Shown here one piece after another: positions 17,824-25,642 of a stretch of DNA of 64,000 bases (position 1 is its first letter; each line of letters begins with the position of its first letter). The position numbers and the translations under genes were made by a program. The DNA is taken from the NCBI RefSeq assembly GCF_036250675.1, contig NZ_CP109592.1:9114001-9178000 (forward strand), in the 5' to 3' direction. The notes under the pieces are model-generated. The model made no database searches. It had not been told where the DNA came from and saw nothing but the letters and a program-made list of their open reading frames with translations. This stretch comes from Streptomyces sp. NBC_01689 (lineage in GTDB: Bacteria; Actinomycetota; Actinomycetes; Streptomycetales; Streptomycetaceae).

Positions 17824-19551
17824 GTGGCACGAACCGTCGCCCGTGTGATCGTCGACGCACTCCAGGAGCTGGGAGTCCAGCACGTCTTCGGCGTGGTCGG
17901 AGACGCCTTGAACCCCCTGACCGACGCGATCCGCACCACCGACGGCGTCGACTGGATCGGCTGCCGGCACGAGGAGGCCGCGGCCTTCGCCGCCGGGGCG
18001 CAGTCCCAGCTCTCCGGGACCCTCGGGGTCTGCATGGGGACGGTGGGGCCCGGCTCCGTACACCTGCTCAACGGGCTCTACGACGCGGCGAAGAGCCGCA
18101 CCCCCGTCCTCGCGATCTGCGGTCAGGTGCCCCTCGCCGAGGTCGGCAGCGACTACTTCCAGGAGGTCGACAACGACCTGCTCTTCCGCGACGTGGCGGT
18201 CTACCGGGCCACCCTCACCTCCCCGGACCAGATGCCGCGGATGCTGGAGTCGGCCGTACGCGCGGCCGTGAGCCAAGGGGGAGTGGCCGTCCTCACCGTG
18301 CCCGGCGACCTGGGCGACCAGGAACCGAGCGAGGACCGGGCCGCCCGCTTCGCCCTCGACCGGCCCGTCACCCGGCCCGACGACCCCGCCCTCGCACGGG
18401 CCGCCGAACTCCTCGATGCCGCCGACCGGGTGACCCTGCTCGTGGGCCGCGGAGCCCGCGACGCCCGGGACGAGGTCCTGCGGACCGCCGGAACACTCGC
18501 GGCGCCGATGGTCCTCACGCTCAAGGCGAAGGAGGGATTCGAGGGGGACAACGAGTTCCAGGTGGGCCAGACCGGCCTGATAGGCAACCCCGCCGCCGCC
18601 CACGCACTCGACAGCGGCGACGCGCTCCTCATGCTCGGCACCGACTTCCCGTACCGGGACTGGTATCCGAAAGGCTGCAAGGTCGTCCAGATCGACACCC
18701 GGGAGGAGCACCTGGGCCGTCGGATCCCCGTGGACGTCGGTCTGACGGGCGATGTGGGCGCGACGCTGCGAGCCCTGCTCCCGCTGCTGGATACGGTCTC
18801 GGACCGGAGTCACCTGGACGACGCGCGGGAGCGGTTCGCCCATTGGCAGGAGGGCCAGCGGCGGCTGGCCGACCCGGGGCACGAGCACCGCTGGACCGGA
18901 AGGCTGAGGGCCGTCCTGGACAACCGCGACCACGAGATCCGCCCCGAGGCACTGGCCGCCGCGGTCGACACCCACGCGGCCGAGGACGCCGTCTTCACCT
19001 CCGACACCGGAATGGCGACGGTCTGGCTCTCCCGCTTCGTCGGTATGCGCGGGAGCAGGCGGCTGATCGGCTCGTACAACCTGGGTTCGATGGCCAACGC
19101 CATGCCCCAGGCCCTCGGGGCCCAACTCTGGGCGCCCGACCGTCAGATCGTCGCCTTCTGCGGCGACGGCGGGCTGAGCATGCTGCTCGGCGACCTCATG
19201 ACCATCAAGACCTACCGGCTGCCGGTGAAGCTCGTCGTCTTCGACAACCGCCGTCTGGGGATGGTCAAACTCGAACAGGAGCAGGCCGGCCTGCCCGAGT
19301 TCGGCACGGAGCTGGACAACCCCGACTTCGCCGCGGTGGCCACCGCGCTCGGGCTCACCGGCATCCGCGTCACCGACCCCGCCGATCTCGACGCGAGCGT
19401 GCGCCGGGCCTTCGACACCCCGGGGCCGGTCCTGCTGGACGTCCTCACCAACCCGCAGGAGGTGGCCGTGCCCGGCAAGCCGACCGTGTCGCAGGGATGG
19501 GGATTCGCCATCGCCAAGGTCAAGGAGATCCTCCCGAGCCACGAAGGCTGA
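17824..19551 (+). CDS. poxB: Thiamine-pyrophosphate-dependent pyruvate oxidase/dehydrogenase (PoxB-like)
   Basis: 575 aa, the normal length for PoxB. Three-domain TPP enzyme: the N-terminal PYR domain with catalytic Glu in RHEEAAAFAAG (about residue 51), a central FAD/Rossmann-like domain (about 190-330), and a C-terminal PP domain with the TPP motif beginning FCGDGGLSM near 441 and ending in VVFDN. Family members decarboxylate pyruvate to acetate and CO2 and pass electrons to menaquinone. GTG start with GAAGGG upstream. It sits 80 bp behind the FMN/Fe-S glutamate-synthase-like gene, so the two redox enzymes may work together. Confidence 0.87.
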   Translation: MARTVARVIVDALQELGVQHVFGVVGDALNPLTDAIRTTDGVDWIGCRHEEAAAFAAGAQSQLSGTLGVCMGTVGPGSVHLLNGLYDAAKSRTPVLAICGQVPLAEVGSDYFQEVDNDLLFRDVAVYRATLTSPDQMPRMLESAVRAAVSQGGVAVLTVPGDLGDQEPSEDRAARFALDRPVTRPDDPALARAAELLDAADRVTLLVGRGARDARDEVLRTAGTLAAPMVLTLKAKEGFEGDNEFQVGQTGLIGNPAAAHALDSGDALLMLGTDFPYRDWYPKGCKVVQIDTREEHLGRRIPVDVGLTGDVGATLRALLPLLDTVSDRSHLDDARERFAHWQEGQRRLADPGHEHRWTGRLRAVLDNRDHEIRPEALAAAVDTHAAEDAVFTSDTGMATVWLSRFVGMRGSRRLIGSYNLGSMANAMPQALGAQLWAPDRQIVAFCGDGGLSMLLGDLMTIKTYRLPVKLVVFDNRRLGMVKLEQEQAGLPEFGTELDNPDFAAVATALGLTGIRVTDPADLDASVRRAFDTPGPVLLDVLTNPQEVAVPGKPTVSQGWGFAIAKVKEILPSHEG

Positions 19552-19806
19552 CGGGGGGCTGACGGGGGCCCGAGTTGCTCCGGGCGGCACGGGCACGGGG
19601 CCGACGCCGGTCCGGACTCGGCCGGGCGCACAGCGCTCGTCACCTGCCGCGAGCCCCCGCGCCTCTGGCCCGCGGCCCGCGCGGACAGGTCCCGCGGCGC
19701 GTTCCCGGCCCCGGCCCGCCCCGGTTCCACCCCGGGAGGGGCTGGGCAGAGGGGCCGGCCGGGGCGCGGTCACACCTCACCCGCGACGGCGCCGTACGGC
19801 CGCCTG

Positions 19807-20322
19807 TCAGCCACCTGCCGGGCCTGCCGCCGGCCCGTCACCGGCAGTGTCCCGCGGCCGGTCATGGTCCGAGTGCTCCGGCCGGTCACGGCCCGGGTCC
19901 GCCGCAGGGTGGCCGCCAGGGTCCTCCGTCCGGTCCTGTCCGGCGGCGGTCCGGTTGTCCCGCGTGTCGACGCTCAACGCCTGCTGGAGTGTGGGGTAGC
20001 AGGTGATCACGGTGTCGAGGCCGACGATCCGCAGGACGCGCAGGATCGAGGGGGAGGGGGCCGCCACCCGTACCCAGCCGCGCCGGGCGGTGGCGGCGTG
20101 GTGGGCCCCGATGAGCGCGTTGATGCCGCTGGAGTCCATGAAGGTCACCTGGCTCAGCTCCACCACGGTGCGGGCGGTCGCCGCGCCGTCGCTCCCGAGA
20201 AGCGCGCGCTGGACCTCGGTACCGGTCGTGAAGTCGATCTCGCCGCACAGGGCCAGCACGGTGATGCCCTCGGCGGTGGTGGAGCGGGTTACCGACAGCC
20301 GTGAGGACTCCATCACGGTCAT
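19807..20322 (-). CDS. STAS-domain anti-sigma factor antagonist
   Basis: 171 aa. The STAS fold fills about residues 5-115, and the phosphorylatable Ser lies in FMDSSGINALIGAHH. This is the type of protein that SpoIIE phosphatases and HATPase kinases act on, and four SpoIIE genes lie in the same window. The last 55 residues are an Asp/Arg/Pro-rich low-complexity tail not seen in standard 110-120 aa antagonists. Two starts are possible: the ATG at 20322, which abuts GGAAGGG, and the ATG at 20313, which has better spacing from that site; the difference is three codons. Divergent from the winged-helix gene at 20497. Confidence 0.85.
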   Translation of the reverse strand: MTVMESSRLSVTRSTTAEGITVLALCGEIDFTTGTEVQRALLGSDGAATARTVVELSQVTFMDSSGINALIGAHHAATARRGWVRVAAPSPSILRVLRIVGLDTVITCYPTLQQALSVDTRDNRTAAGQDRTEDPGGHPAADPGRDRPEHSDHDRPRDTAGDGPAAGPAGG

Positions 20323-20484
20323 CCCTTCCGTGTGACAGGGCTCGGCGGGTGTGCGGGGACGGAAGCCCACGGCGTCGGTGGAGCGCCGTGGACGGGAACC
20401 CCTCAAGGGTCCGTGCCCCGCGCGTCACCCGTCAAGAGATACAGGAAAACTTTTTCACCCTTTCTTATACCTGAATCGTGCGTC

Positions 20485-20490
20485 TACCCT
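20485..20490 (+). promoter_or_regulatory. -10 element TACCCT, probable leaderless promoter
   Basis: TACCCT fits the actinobacterial TANNNT pattern and ends 6 nt before the A of the ATG at 20497. That spacing would start transcription on the start codon itself. The start codon has no ribosome-binding sequence upstream, which agrees. No good -35 hexamer is visible. Confidence 0.55.
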
Positions 20491-20496
20491 GGGACC

Positions 20497-20826
20497 ATGC
20501 ATGGAGTACCCGAGTCCCATACCGGCTGGACGTTCCTGACCAACCATGCGCGCGTGCTGGCCGCCATCGCCGAGGACCGCACCACGCGCATCCGCGACAT
20601 CGCCGCGCGCTGCCAACTCACCGAGCGGGCCGTCCAGAAGATCATTTCCGACCTGGAGGAGGGCGGGTACCTCACCCACACCCGGCAGGGCCGTTCGAAC
20701 GAGTACCAGATCGAGGAGGGAACCCGGCTGCGGCACCCCGCGGACGCCGGACCGACGGTGGCCGACCTGCTGGCCCTCCTGGCCCGGCACGACGCCGAAC
20801 ACGGCACGGGCAACCAGCGGGCGTGA
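20497..20826 (+). CDS. Small winged-helix transcriptional regulator
   Basis: 109 aa. One winged helix fills most of the protein: recognition region IRDIAARCQLTERAVQKIIS (about 30-49), then the wing with GYLTHTRQGRSNEYQI. The C-terminal 25 residues form a short helix ending in a polar tail. It resembles MarR/IclR-type DNA-binding modules without a ligand domain. Probably read from a leaderless mRNA. It faces the STAS gene and is followed after 175 bp by the ANTAR protein, forming a regulatory island. Confidence 0.82.
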   Translation: MHGVPESHTGWTFLTNHARVLAAIAEDRTTRIRDIAARCQLTERAVQKIISDLEEGGYLTHTRQGRSNEYQIEEGTRLRHPADAGPTVADLLALLARHDAEHGTGNQRA

Positions 20827-21001
20827 CCGTGTCCCCGCGGACACCGGCGCGCGAAGACGACCGGTGACGCCGGGCCGCGCTCCCCGGGTGACCGAAGGGC
20901 GGTGGCACGGACCTGATCCCGACGGCCGTGTGACGACGCCGGATTCGAGGGCATCAGATGAGACGGAAGAGCGCCGGACTCCCCGGACCACGGAGGCGAC
21001 G

Positions 21002-21343
21002 TTGACGTCCGAAGCGGACATGACGCGGCAGGTGCCCTCGCCCCTCGGGGCCTCGGCGGACGAGGTGCTGCGCCTGGAGGACGAGAATCTCCAGCTCAAG
21101 CAGGCGGTGCGGTCGCACGCCGTCGTCGATCAGGCCATCGGCGTCATCCTGGCGGTCGGGCGGCTGACCCCGGACGAGGGCTGGCACATGCTGCGGAACA
21201 TCTCCCAGAACACCAACGTCAAACTGCGGCAGGTGGCCGAACTGATCGTCGACTGGGCGCGCACCGGTCGACTGCCCGGCGAGATCCGCAGCCAGTTGGA
21301 GCGCGAACTCGGCCTCGACGGCTCCGCGGGCGACGTGCGGTAG
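21002..21343 (+). CDS. ANTAR-domain protein (putative RNA-binding antiterminator)
   Basis: 113 aa. A short helical leader rich in Glu/Leu (VLRLEDENLQLKQAV), probably a coiled coil, is followed by an ANTAR domain at about 45-105: VVDQAIGVILAVGRLTPDEG, WHMLRNISQNTNVKLRQVAE. ANTAR domains bind paired RNA hairpins to prevent termination. There is no receiver or GAF domain, so a partner must provide the signal. The TTG at 21002 has a perfectly placed GGAGG; the ATG at 21020 is the alternative and lacks one. Confidence 0.8.
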   Translation: MTSEADMTRQVPSPLGASADEVLRLEDENLQLKQAVRSHAVVDQAIGVILAVGRLTPDEGWHMLRNISQNTNVKLRQVAELIVDWARTGRLPGEIRSQLERELGLDGSAGDVR

Positions 21344-21884
21344 AGCCGCCGCCCCTCCGTACGGAGTGCAGGGCGGAACGCGGCCCGAGCGAGCGCGCGT
21401 GCGGCGACCCGGTCCGGGTGAGCGTGCCGCGACTCCGCGGTGCGGTTCGCCCTCGACGTCCGTGTCCCCTTGGCGCGTGGAGGGCTGAGGGCTCGGGTGG
21501 TGTCCCCGCCCAGCCCGGAGTGGTTCGCCGCCCGGTCCCCGGACCGGAGCACCAGGACGAGGTGCTGCCGCCCGAGGCGCGGGCGCGGGTCGGTGCCGAG
21601 GCCGCGGTGGGCCAGGGTCGGCGCGAGGTCGTCGCGGACACCGGACGCCGGACGCCTGGTCGCCCTGGAGTACCACGGTGCCTCGGCCGGTCACCGATGC
21701 CCCCGCGCGGAGTTCGGCATCACGGCCGAGGCGGTCGCGGCCGCCGCTCGTGACGGCGTCCGCGACGCCGCCGGCGCACCGCGCCCCGGAGGGCGTCGGC
21801 GGACCGGCGTGACCGGCGGGCGGCACCGGCGACCTGGACCGGAGTGGCGGACGTACGGGCCCCGGGTCCCGTCCCGGACATGGC
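21344..21884. other. Intergenic region, possibly decayed coding sequence, 541 bp
   Basis: No intact gene. On the plus strand, frame fragments with protein-like composition appear in succession but in different frames: one near 21560-21640 (LPPEARARVGAEAAVGQG) and another near 21658-21765 (LVALEYHGASAGHR, then EFGITAEAVAAAARDGVRDA). This could be a relic broken by frameshifts, but I cannot name a family and chance is not excluded. Confidence 0.3.
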
Positions 21885-22760
21885 CTAGGCCGGGGCCGGG
21901 ACCAGTTCGTCGGCGACCCACCGTGCCACGCCGGCGGGGTAGGGCGGCGACAGCGCGAGCACGAGGTGCCGGAACCCGGCGTCGGTCGCCGCTTCGATCG
22001 CGTTCCGGGTGCTCCCCGGATCGTCGTAGGAGACCGGCAGTACGGTCGACCGGGTGATCGTGGCCGGGTCGCGCCCGATCTCGGCGCAGTACCGGTCGAG
22101 CAGGGCGCCGCGGGCGCGGGCGTCGTCGAGGTCGGTGCCGGGGTAGTTCCACAGATCGGCGTGCTCGGCGACCACGCGCAGGGTCGACGGTGCGCGTCCG
22201 CCGATCAGCACGGGCGGGTGCGGGCGTTGGACGGGCTTGGGACTGCCGAGCGCGCCGGTGAGCCTGGTGTGGGTGCCGTCGAAGTCGAACGGCTCGGACT
22301 CGGTCCACAGCCGCCGGATCACCGTGCAGGCCTCGGCGAGGGCACTGACGGCGTGGGCCGCGTCGTGGAAGGGCAGACCGTGGGCCGCGTACTCGCGCCG
22401 GGCCACCGGGTGGCCCGGCCGCGAACCGGCACCGATGCCGAAGTCGAGACGGCCGCCGGAGACCGCGTCGACGGTCGTGGCGATCTTGGCCAGCATCGCG
22501 GGCGGACGGAAGCGGTTGCTGGTCACGAGCACACCGAGACGCAGCCGCCGGGTGTGCGCGGCCAGCGCCGAGAGCAGGGTCCACCCCTCGTAGGTCGGAC
22601 CGTTCGGGTCGCCGCCGATCGGCATGAGGTGGTCGAAGAGCCACGCGTGCTCGATCGCGGGGATCGTGTCGGCCTCCCGCCAGACCCGCAGGATGTCCTG
22701 ATGGGCGACCTGCGAGGGCGCGGTCATGATCCCGTAACTGACCTTGTTCGCTGGGGACAT
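21885..22760 (-). CDS. LLM-class (luciferase-like) F420-dependent oxidoreductase
   Basis: 291 aa TIM-barrel enzyme. The bacterial luciferase signature is visible: AWLFDHLMPIGG, LRLGVLVTSNRFRPP, VDAVSGGRLDFGIGAGSRP, and PPVLIGGRAPSTLRVVAEHADLWNY. These motifs are those of actinobacterial F420 users rather than FMN users. Substrate unknown. The window also contains F420 biosynthesis genes. The ribosome site AAGGAA is about 10-13 nt upstream. It lies 115 bp after the alpha/beta hydrolase on the same strand and may share its transcript. Confidence 0.85.
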   Translation of the reverse strand: MSPANKVSYGIMTAPSQVAHQDILRVWREADTIPAIEHAWLFDHLMPIGGDPNGPTYEGWTLLSALAAHTRRLRLGVLVTSNRFRPPAMLAKIATTVDAVSGGRLDFGIGAGSRPGHPVARREYAAHGLPFHDAAHAVSALAEACTVIRRLWTESEPFDFDGTHTRLTGALGSPKPVQRPHPPVLIGGRAPSTLRVVAEHADLWNYPGTDLDDARARGALLDRYCAEIGRDPATITRSTVLPVSYDDPGSTRNAIEAATDAGFRHLVLALSPPYPAGVARWVADELVPAPA

Positions 22761-22875
22761 GGGGCCGGAGTTCCTTTCGGTGGAGTGGGGTGGCGGTCAC
22801 CGGCCACCGGTCGCGTCTCCTGAGAGCGGCCGGGGCCGGCGGGAGCGAGCCGCAGTCGTCCCGGGGCGGACGCGC

Positions 22876-23820
22876 CTACTTGTTCCGCACCAGACCCAGC
22901 GGCTCGGGGTCCTTCTCCAGCGCCGAGCACGCCGCGGCCCAGCCGGTGTCCCCGGGGTGGAGAGCGCCACGGAGGAACGCCGAGGTGAACCGCTGTACCA
23001 GGGAGACCCGTTCGGGACTCTCGTCGGTCGTCTCCGCGACGCCGTGTCCGGAGATCCCTCCGAGCGAGTGCTCGGCGCCGAACAGGGTCAGCAGACTTTT
23101 GTCGCCCGGGCTCAGGAAGTACGGGTCGGTGAACCAGTCCGGTCCCCGGACCGACAGCGCCGACTGGTCCTGGTCCCCGGCGACCACGAGCGCCGGTGTG
23201 GTCATCGTGTCGAACGACGGGTTCATGAAGGGGAAGTGCTCGGCCGCGAACGGAGTCAGATCGTCCCCGCCCCGGCCGGGTACGGCGAGCAGGACACCCG
23301 CCGAGACCCGCGGGTCGGACAGGTCCTCGCCGGGGACACCGTCGGAGCCGAGTATCCGTGCCCCCAGCAGCATGCTCGCCGTCTGGGCACCCCAGGAGTG
23401 CCCGGCCACGGCGACGCGACCGCGGTCCAGGCGCCCTTCGAGGCCCGGTACGGACGCTTCCAGCAGATCGAGCCGGTCGATGACACGCCTCATGTCCTCG
23501 ACCCGGAACCGCCAGATCAGTGGCGTGCGGGGGTCTTCCTCGGGCAGGCCGAGCGTCCGGGAGTCGAGGTGGGTGGGCTGGACGACCACGAAGCCGCGCG
23601 CGGCCCAGAAGTCCGCCAGCGGGGCGTAGCCGTCCATCGACCAGCCGTACCCGTGCGAGAAGACGACGACGGGCAGGTCCTGCCCGGTCGTGGGCGCCGA
23701 GACCCGGACCTGGAGATCCTCGCCGCGACCGGGGGCGGGCAGCACGACCGGCCGCACGGAGACGACCGGGCTGGGTGTGGAGGTGGGGACCGGGGCGGTC
23801 GCCACGTTCGATTCGGACAT
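22876..23820 (-). CDS. Alpha/beta hydrolase (chlorophyllase/PET-hydrolase-like)
   Basis: 314 aa. Oxyanion loop VFSHGYGWSMDGY near 50-62, nucleophile elbow VAGHSWGAQTASML near 138-150, an Asp candidate in VVAGDQDQS and the His in GAEHSLGG. It resembles the chlorophyllase/dienelactone-type group, though the N-terminus has no convincing signal peptide, so it is likely cytoplasmic. ATG with GGAAGG upstream. It diverges from the TetR gene at 24248 across a region with two matching operators, so it is the probable TetR target, together with the LLM gene downstream. Confidence 0.83.
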   Translation of the reverse strand: MSESNVATAPVPTSTPSPVVSVRPVVLPAPGRGEDLQVRVSAPTTGQDLPVVVFSHGYGWSMDGYAPLADFWAARGFVVVQPTHLDSRTLGLPEEDPRTPLIWRFRVEDMRRVIDRLDLLEASVPGLEGRLDRGRVAVAGHSWGAQTASMLLGARILGSDGVPGEDLSDPRVSAGVLLAVPGRGGDDLTPFAAEHFPFMNPSFDTMTTPALVVAGDQDQSALSVRGPDWFTDPYFLSPGDKSLLTLFGAEHSLGGISGHGVAETTDESPERVSLVQRFTSAFLRGALHPGDTGWAAACSALEKDPEPLGLVRNK

Positions 23821-23876
23821 GGAAGTGCCTTCCGTTCACGTCCTCCGCGCGTTCCGTGCGCGGTGGATCGTCGATC

Positions 23877-23927
23877 GTGGTGGGTGTGGGTGTGGGTGTG
23901 GGCGTGGGTGTGGCAGTGGCAGTGGGT
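23877..23927. repeat. GTGGGT microsatellite-like tract
   Basis: About eight imperfect copies of the hexamer GTGGGT/GTGGGC/GTGGCA in the untranslated leader of the leftward hydrolase gene. On the coding strand it reads as CCCACA repeats. G-rich on the plus strand, so able to stack, and prone to slippage. Confidence 0.8.
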
Positions 23928-24171
23928 AGCGGGTGTGGGGGGGTGAGGCGGACCGGGGGTGTGGCGGGCGGCCGGGCCGGGGCGCGCCGGTGGCCGGTCC
24001 GTGACGTTCCGATGCGTCTCACCGCCGCGGTCGCGTCGCTCGCGTCGGGGCCCCCCGGGTTCGCGTGCGTCTCGCGACAAGGGCTCCGGGCCACTCGTCG
24101 TGGGGCCGAGGCGATGGGTCGGCGCCGCCCCGCACGGTTTGGCCGCCGACCCCGGCTCTGCGATGATGAGC

Positions 24172-24214
24172 AAACGGAACCTTGTCCCGTTTGAAGATAC
24201 GGAACGTTGTTCCG
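24172..24214. promoter_or_regulatory. Twin operators for the divergent TetR regulator
   Basis: Two related palindromes: 24175-24189 (CGGAAC CTT GTCCCG, one mismatch, extended by AAA/TTT to 24172-24192) and 24200-24214 (CGGAAC GTT GTTCCG, perfect). The centres are 25 bp apart. They lie between the hydrolase and TetR genes, 34 bp before the TetR start codon, which fits autoregulation plus control of the divergent gene. Confidence 0.8.
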
Positions 24215-24247
24215 GATAGCAAGCCCGGTCATGGAGAGGACGGCGCG

Positions 24248-24838
24248 ATGAGTGACGGCGGCGGGGAGGCGGGGCGGGCGGCCCGGCCCAAGCGGGCGGA
24301 CGCCCGGCGCAACGAGGAGACCCTGCTCGACGCGGCCGCCGCGATCTTCGTGACCTCGGGAGTGGAGGCGCCGGTGCGGGACATCGCCGCCAGGGCCGGG
24401 GTCGGGACGGGCACGATCTACCGCCACTTCCCGACGCGGGCGGATCTCATCATCGCCGTCTACCGGCACCAGGTCGAAGCCTGCGCCGAGGCCGGTCCGG
24501 CCCTGCTGGCGAGCAGCCCCACCCCGCACGCCGCACTGGGCCGGTGGATCGACCTCTTCGTCGACTTCCTGGTCACCAAGCACGGCCTCGCCGCCGTGCT
24601 GCAGTCCGACGCCGCCGGCTTCGACGCGCTGCACACGTATTTCCTCGACCGCCTGGTGCCCGTGTGCGGCCGGCTGCTCGACGCCTCGGCGGCCGCCGGC
24701 GAGATCCGCGCGGACATCGACCCGCTCGGGCTCATGCGAGGCGTCGGGAACCTCTGCATCGGCGCGGACACCGATCCCCGCTATGACGCCCGGCGACTGG
24801 TCGAGTTCCTCGTGGCGGGGCTGCGCCGGACGGCGTGA
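24248..24838 (+). CDS. TetR-family transcriptional repressor
   Basis: 196 aa, typical length. The DNA-binding domain is at about 20-65, with the helix-turn-helix VRDIAARAGVGTGTIYRHFPTRADLI. The C-terminal ligand domain contains FVDFLVTKHGLAAVL and resembles the SbtR-like group. The ribosome site GGAGAGGA lies 6 nt before the ATG. Two CGGAAC-N3-GTTCCG palindromes just upstream are its likely binding sites, making it the probable controller of the divergent alpha/beta hydrolase and LLM oxidoreductase genes. The ligand is unknown. Confidence 0.88.
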   Translation: MSDGGGEAGRAARPKRADARRNEETLLDAAAAIFVTSGVEAPVRDIAARAGVGTGTIYRHFPTRADLIIAVYRHQVEACAEAGPALLASSPTPHAALGRWIDLFVDFLVTKHGLAAVLQSDAAGFDALHTYFLDRLVPVCGRLLDASAAAGEIRADIDPLGLMRGVGNLCIGADTDPRYDARRLVEFLVAGLRRTA

Positions 24839-25042
24839 TCCGGCGCCGGGGGCACGTGGACTTCATGATTCACTACGAGGAGGAGTGCCGGGCGGCGGTG
24901 CCGCCCCGGAGCGTGGGCCGACGGGAATTTTCGGGCCCGTCCCGGGCGTCTGTCCGTGGGGGAGCGGCCGGTGGCCGCGCCGTTGAGTCCGCACGGTCCG
25001 CACGCGCGTCGTGCGCAGAGACGAAGAGGGATGTGAAGGGCT

Positions 25043-25555
25043 ATGAGCGCCACTGAGGAAAAGGCGTTGCTGGCGGGCGGCTGCTTCTGGGGGATGCAGG
25101 ACCTCATCCGCAAGCTCCCGGGTGTCCTGGCCACGCGGGTCGGGTACAGCGGCGGTGACGTCCCCAACGCGACCTACCGCCACCACGGGACGCACGCCGA
25201 GTCGATCGAGATCACCTTCGATCCCACCGTGACCGACTACCGCGCGATCCTGGAGTACTTCTTCCAGATCCACGACCCGACCACGAAGAACCGCCAGGGC
25301 AACGACATCGGCCTCAGCTACCGCTCCGCGATCTTCTACGCCGACGACGAGCAGCGGCGGGTCGCCGAGGACACCATCGCCGATGTCGAGGCCTCGGGGC
25401 TGTGGCCGGGCGACGTCGTGACCGAGGTCGTGCCCGCCGGTGACTTCTGGGAGGCCGAGCCGGAGCACCAGGACTACCTGGAGAAGTTCCCCGAGGGCTA
25501 CACCTGCCACTTCCCGCGGCCGAACTGGCGGCTGCCGAAGCGCGCGGAGGCCTGA
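25043..25555 (+). CDS. msrA: Peptide-methionine (S)-S-oxide reductase
   Basis: 170 aa. Repairs oxidised methionine (S-sulfoxide) in proteins. The catalytic motif GGCFWGMQD contains Cys14; other family blocks are [33 protein letters not shown], and [23 protein letters not shown]. The C-terminus ([10 protein letters not shown]) carries another Cys that could resolve the disulfide. ATG with GAAGGG upstream. A single-gene unit ended by the hairpin at 25581 shared with the convergent gene. Confidence 0.95.
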   Translation: MSATEEKALLAGGCFWGMQDLIRKLPGVLATRVGYSGGDVPNATYRHHGTHAESIEITFDPTVTDYRAILEYFFQIHDPTTKNRQGNDIGLSYRSAIFYADDEQRRVAEDTIADVEASGLWPGDVVTEVVPAGDFWEAEPEHQDYLEKFPEGYTCHFPRPNWRLPKRAEA

Positions 25556-25580
25556 CCCCGGAGGCCGGACCCGGGGGCCC

Positions 25581-25612
25581 CGGCCGGTGACGGCGAAGTC
25601 CGTCACCGGCCG
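25581..25612. terminator. Bidirectional terminator between msrA and the ceo-like gene
   Basis: Perfect 13-bp stem (25581-25593 with 25600-25612, CGGCCGGTGACGG and complement), 6-nt loop, midway between two convergent genes. Confidence 0.85.
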
Positions 25613-25642
25613 TGTGGGCGGTGACGGACACCTGGGGCGTGG

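Noticed and set aside
21440..21800. Named pseudogene in the spacer before the LLM gene
   Set aside because: Protein-like pieces occur in different frames but I could not match them to any family; only described as possible decay.
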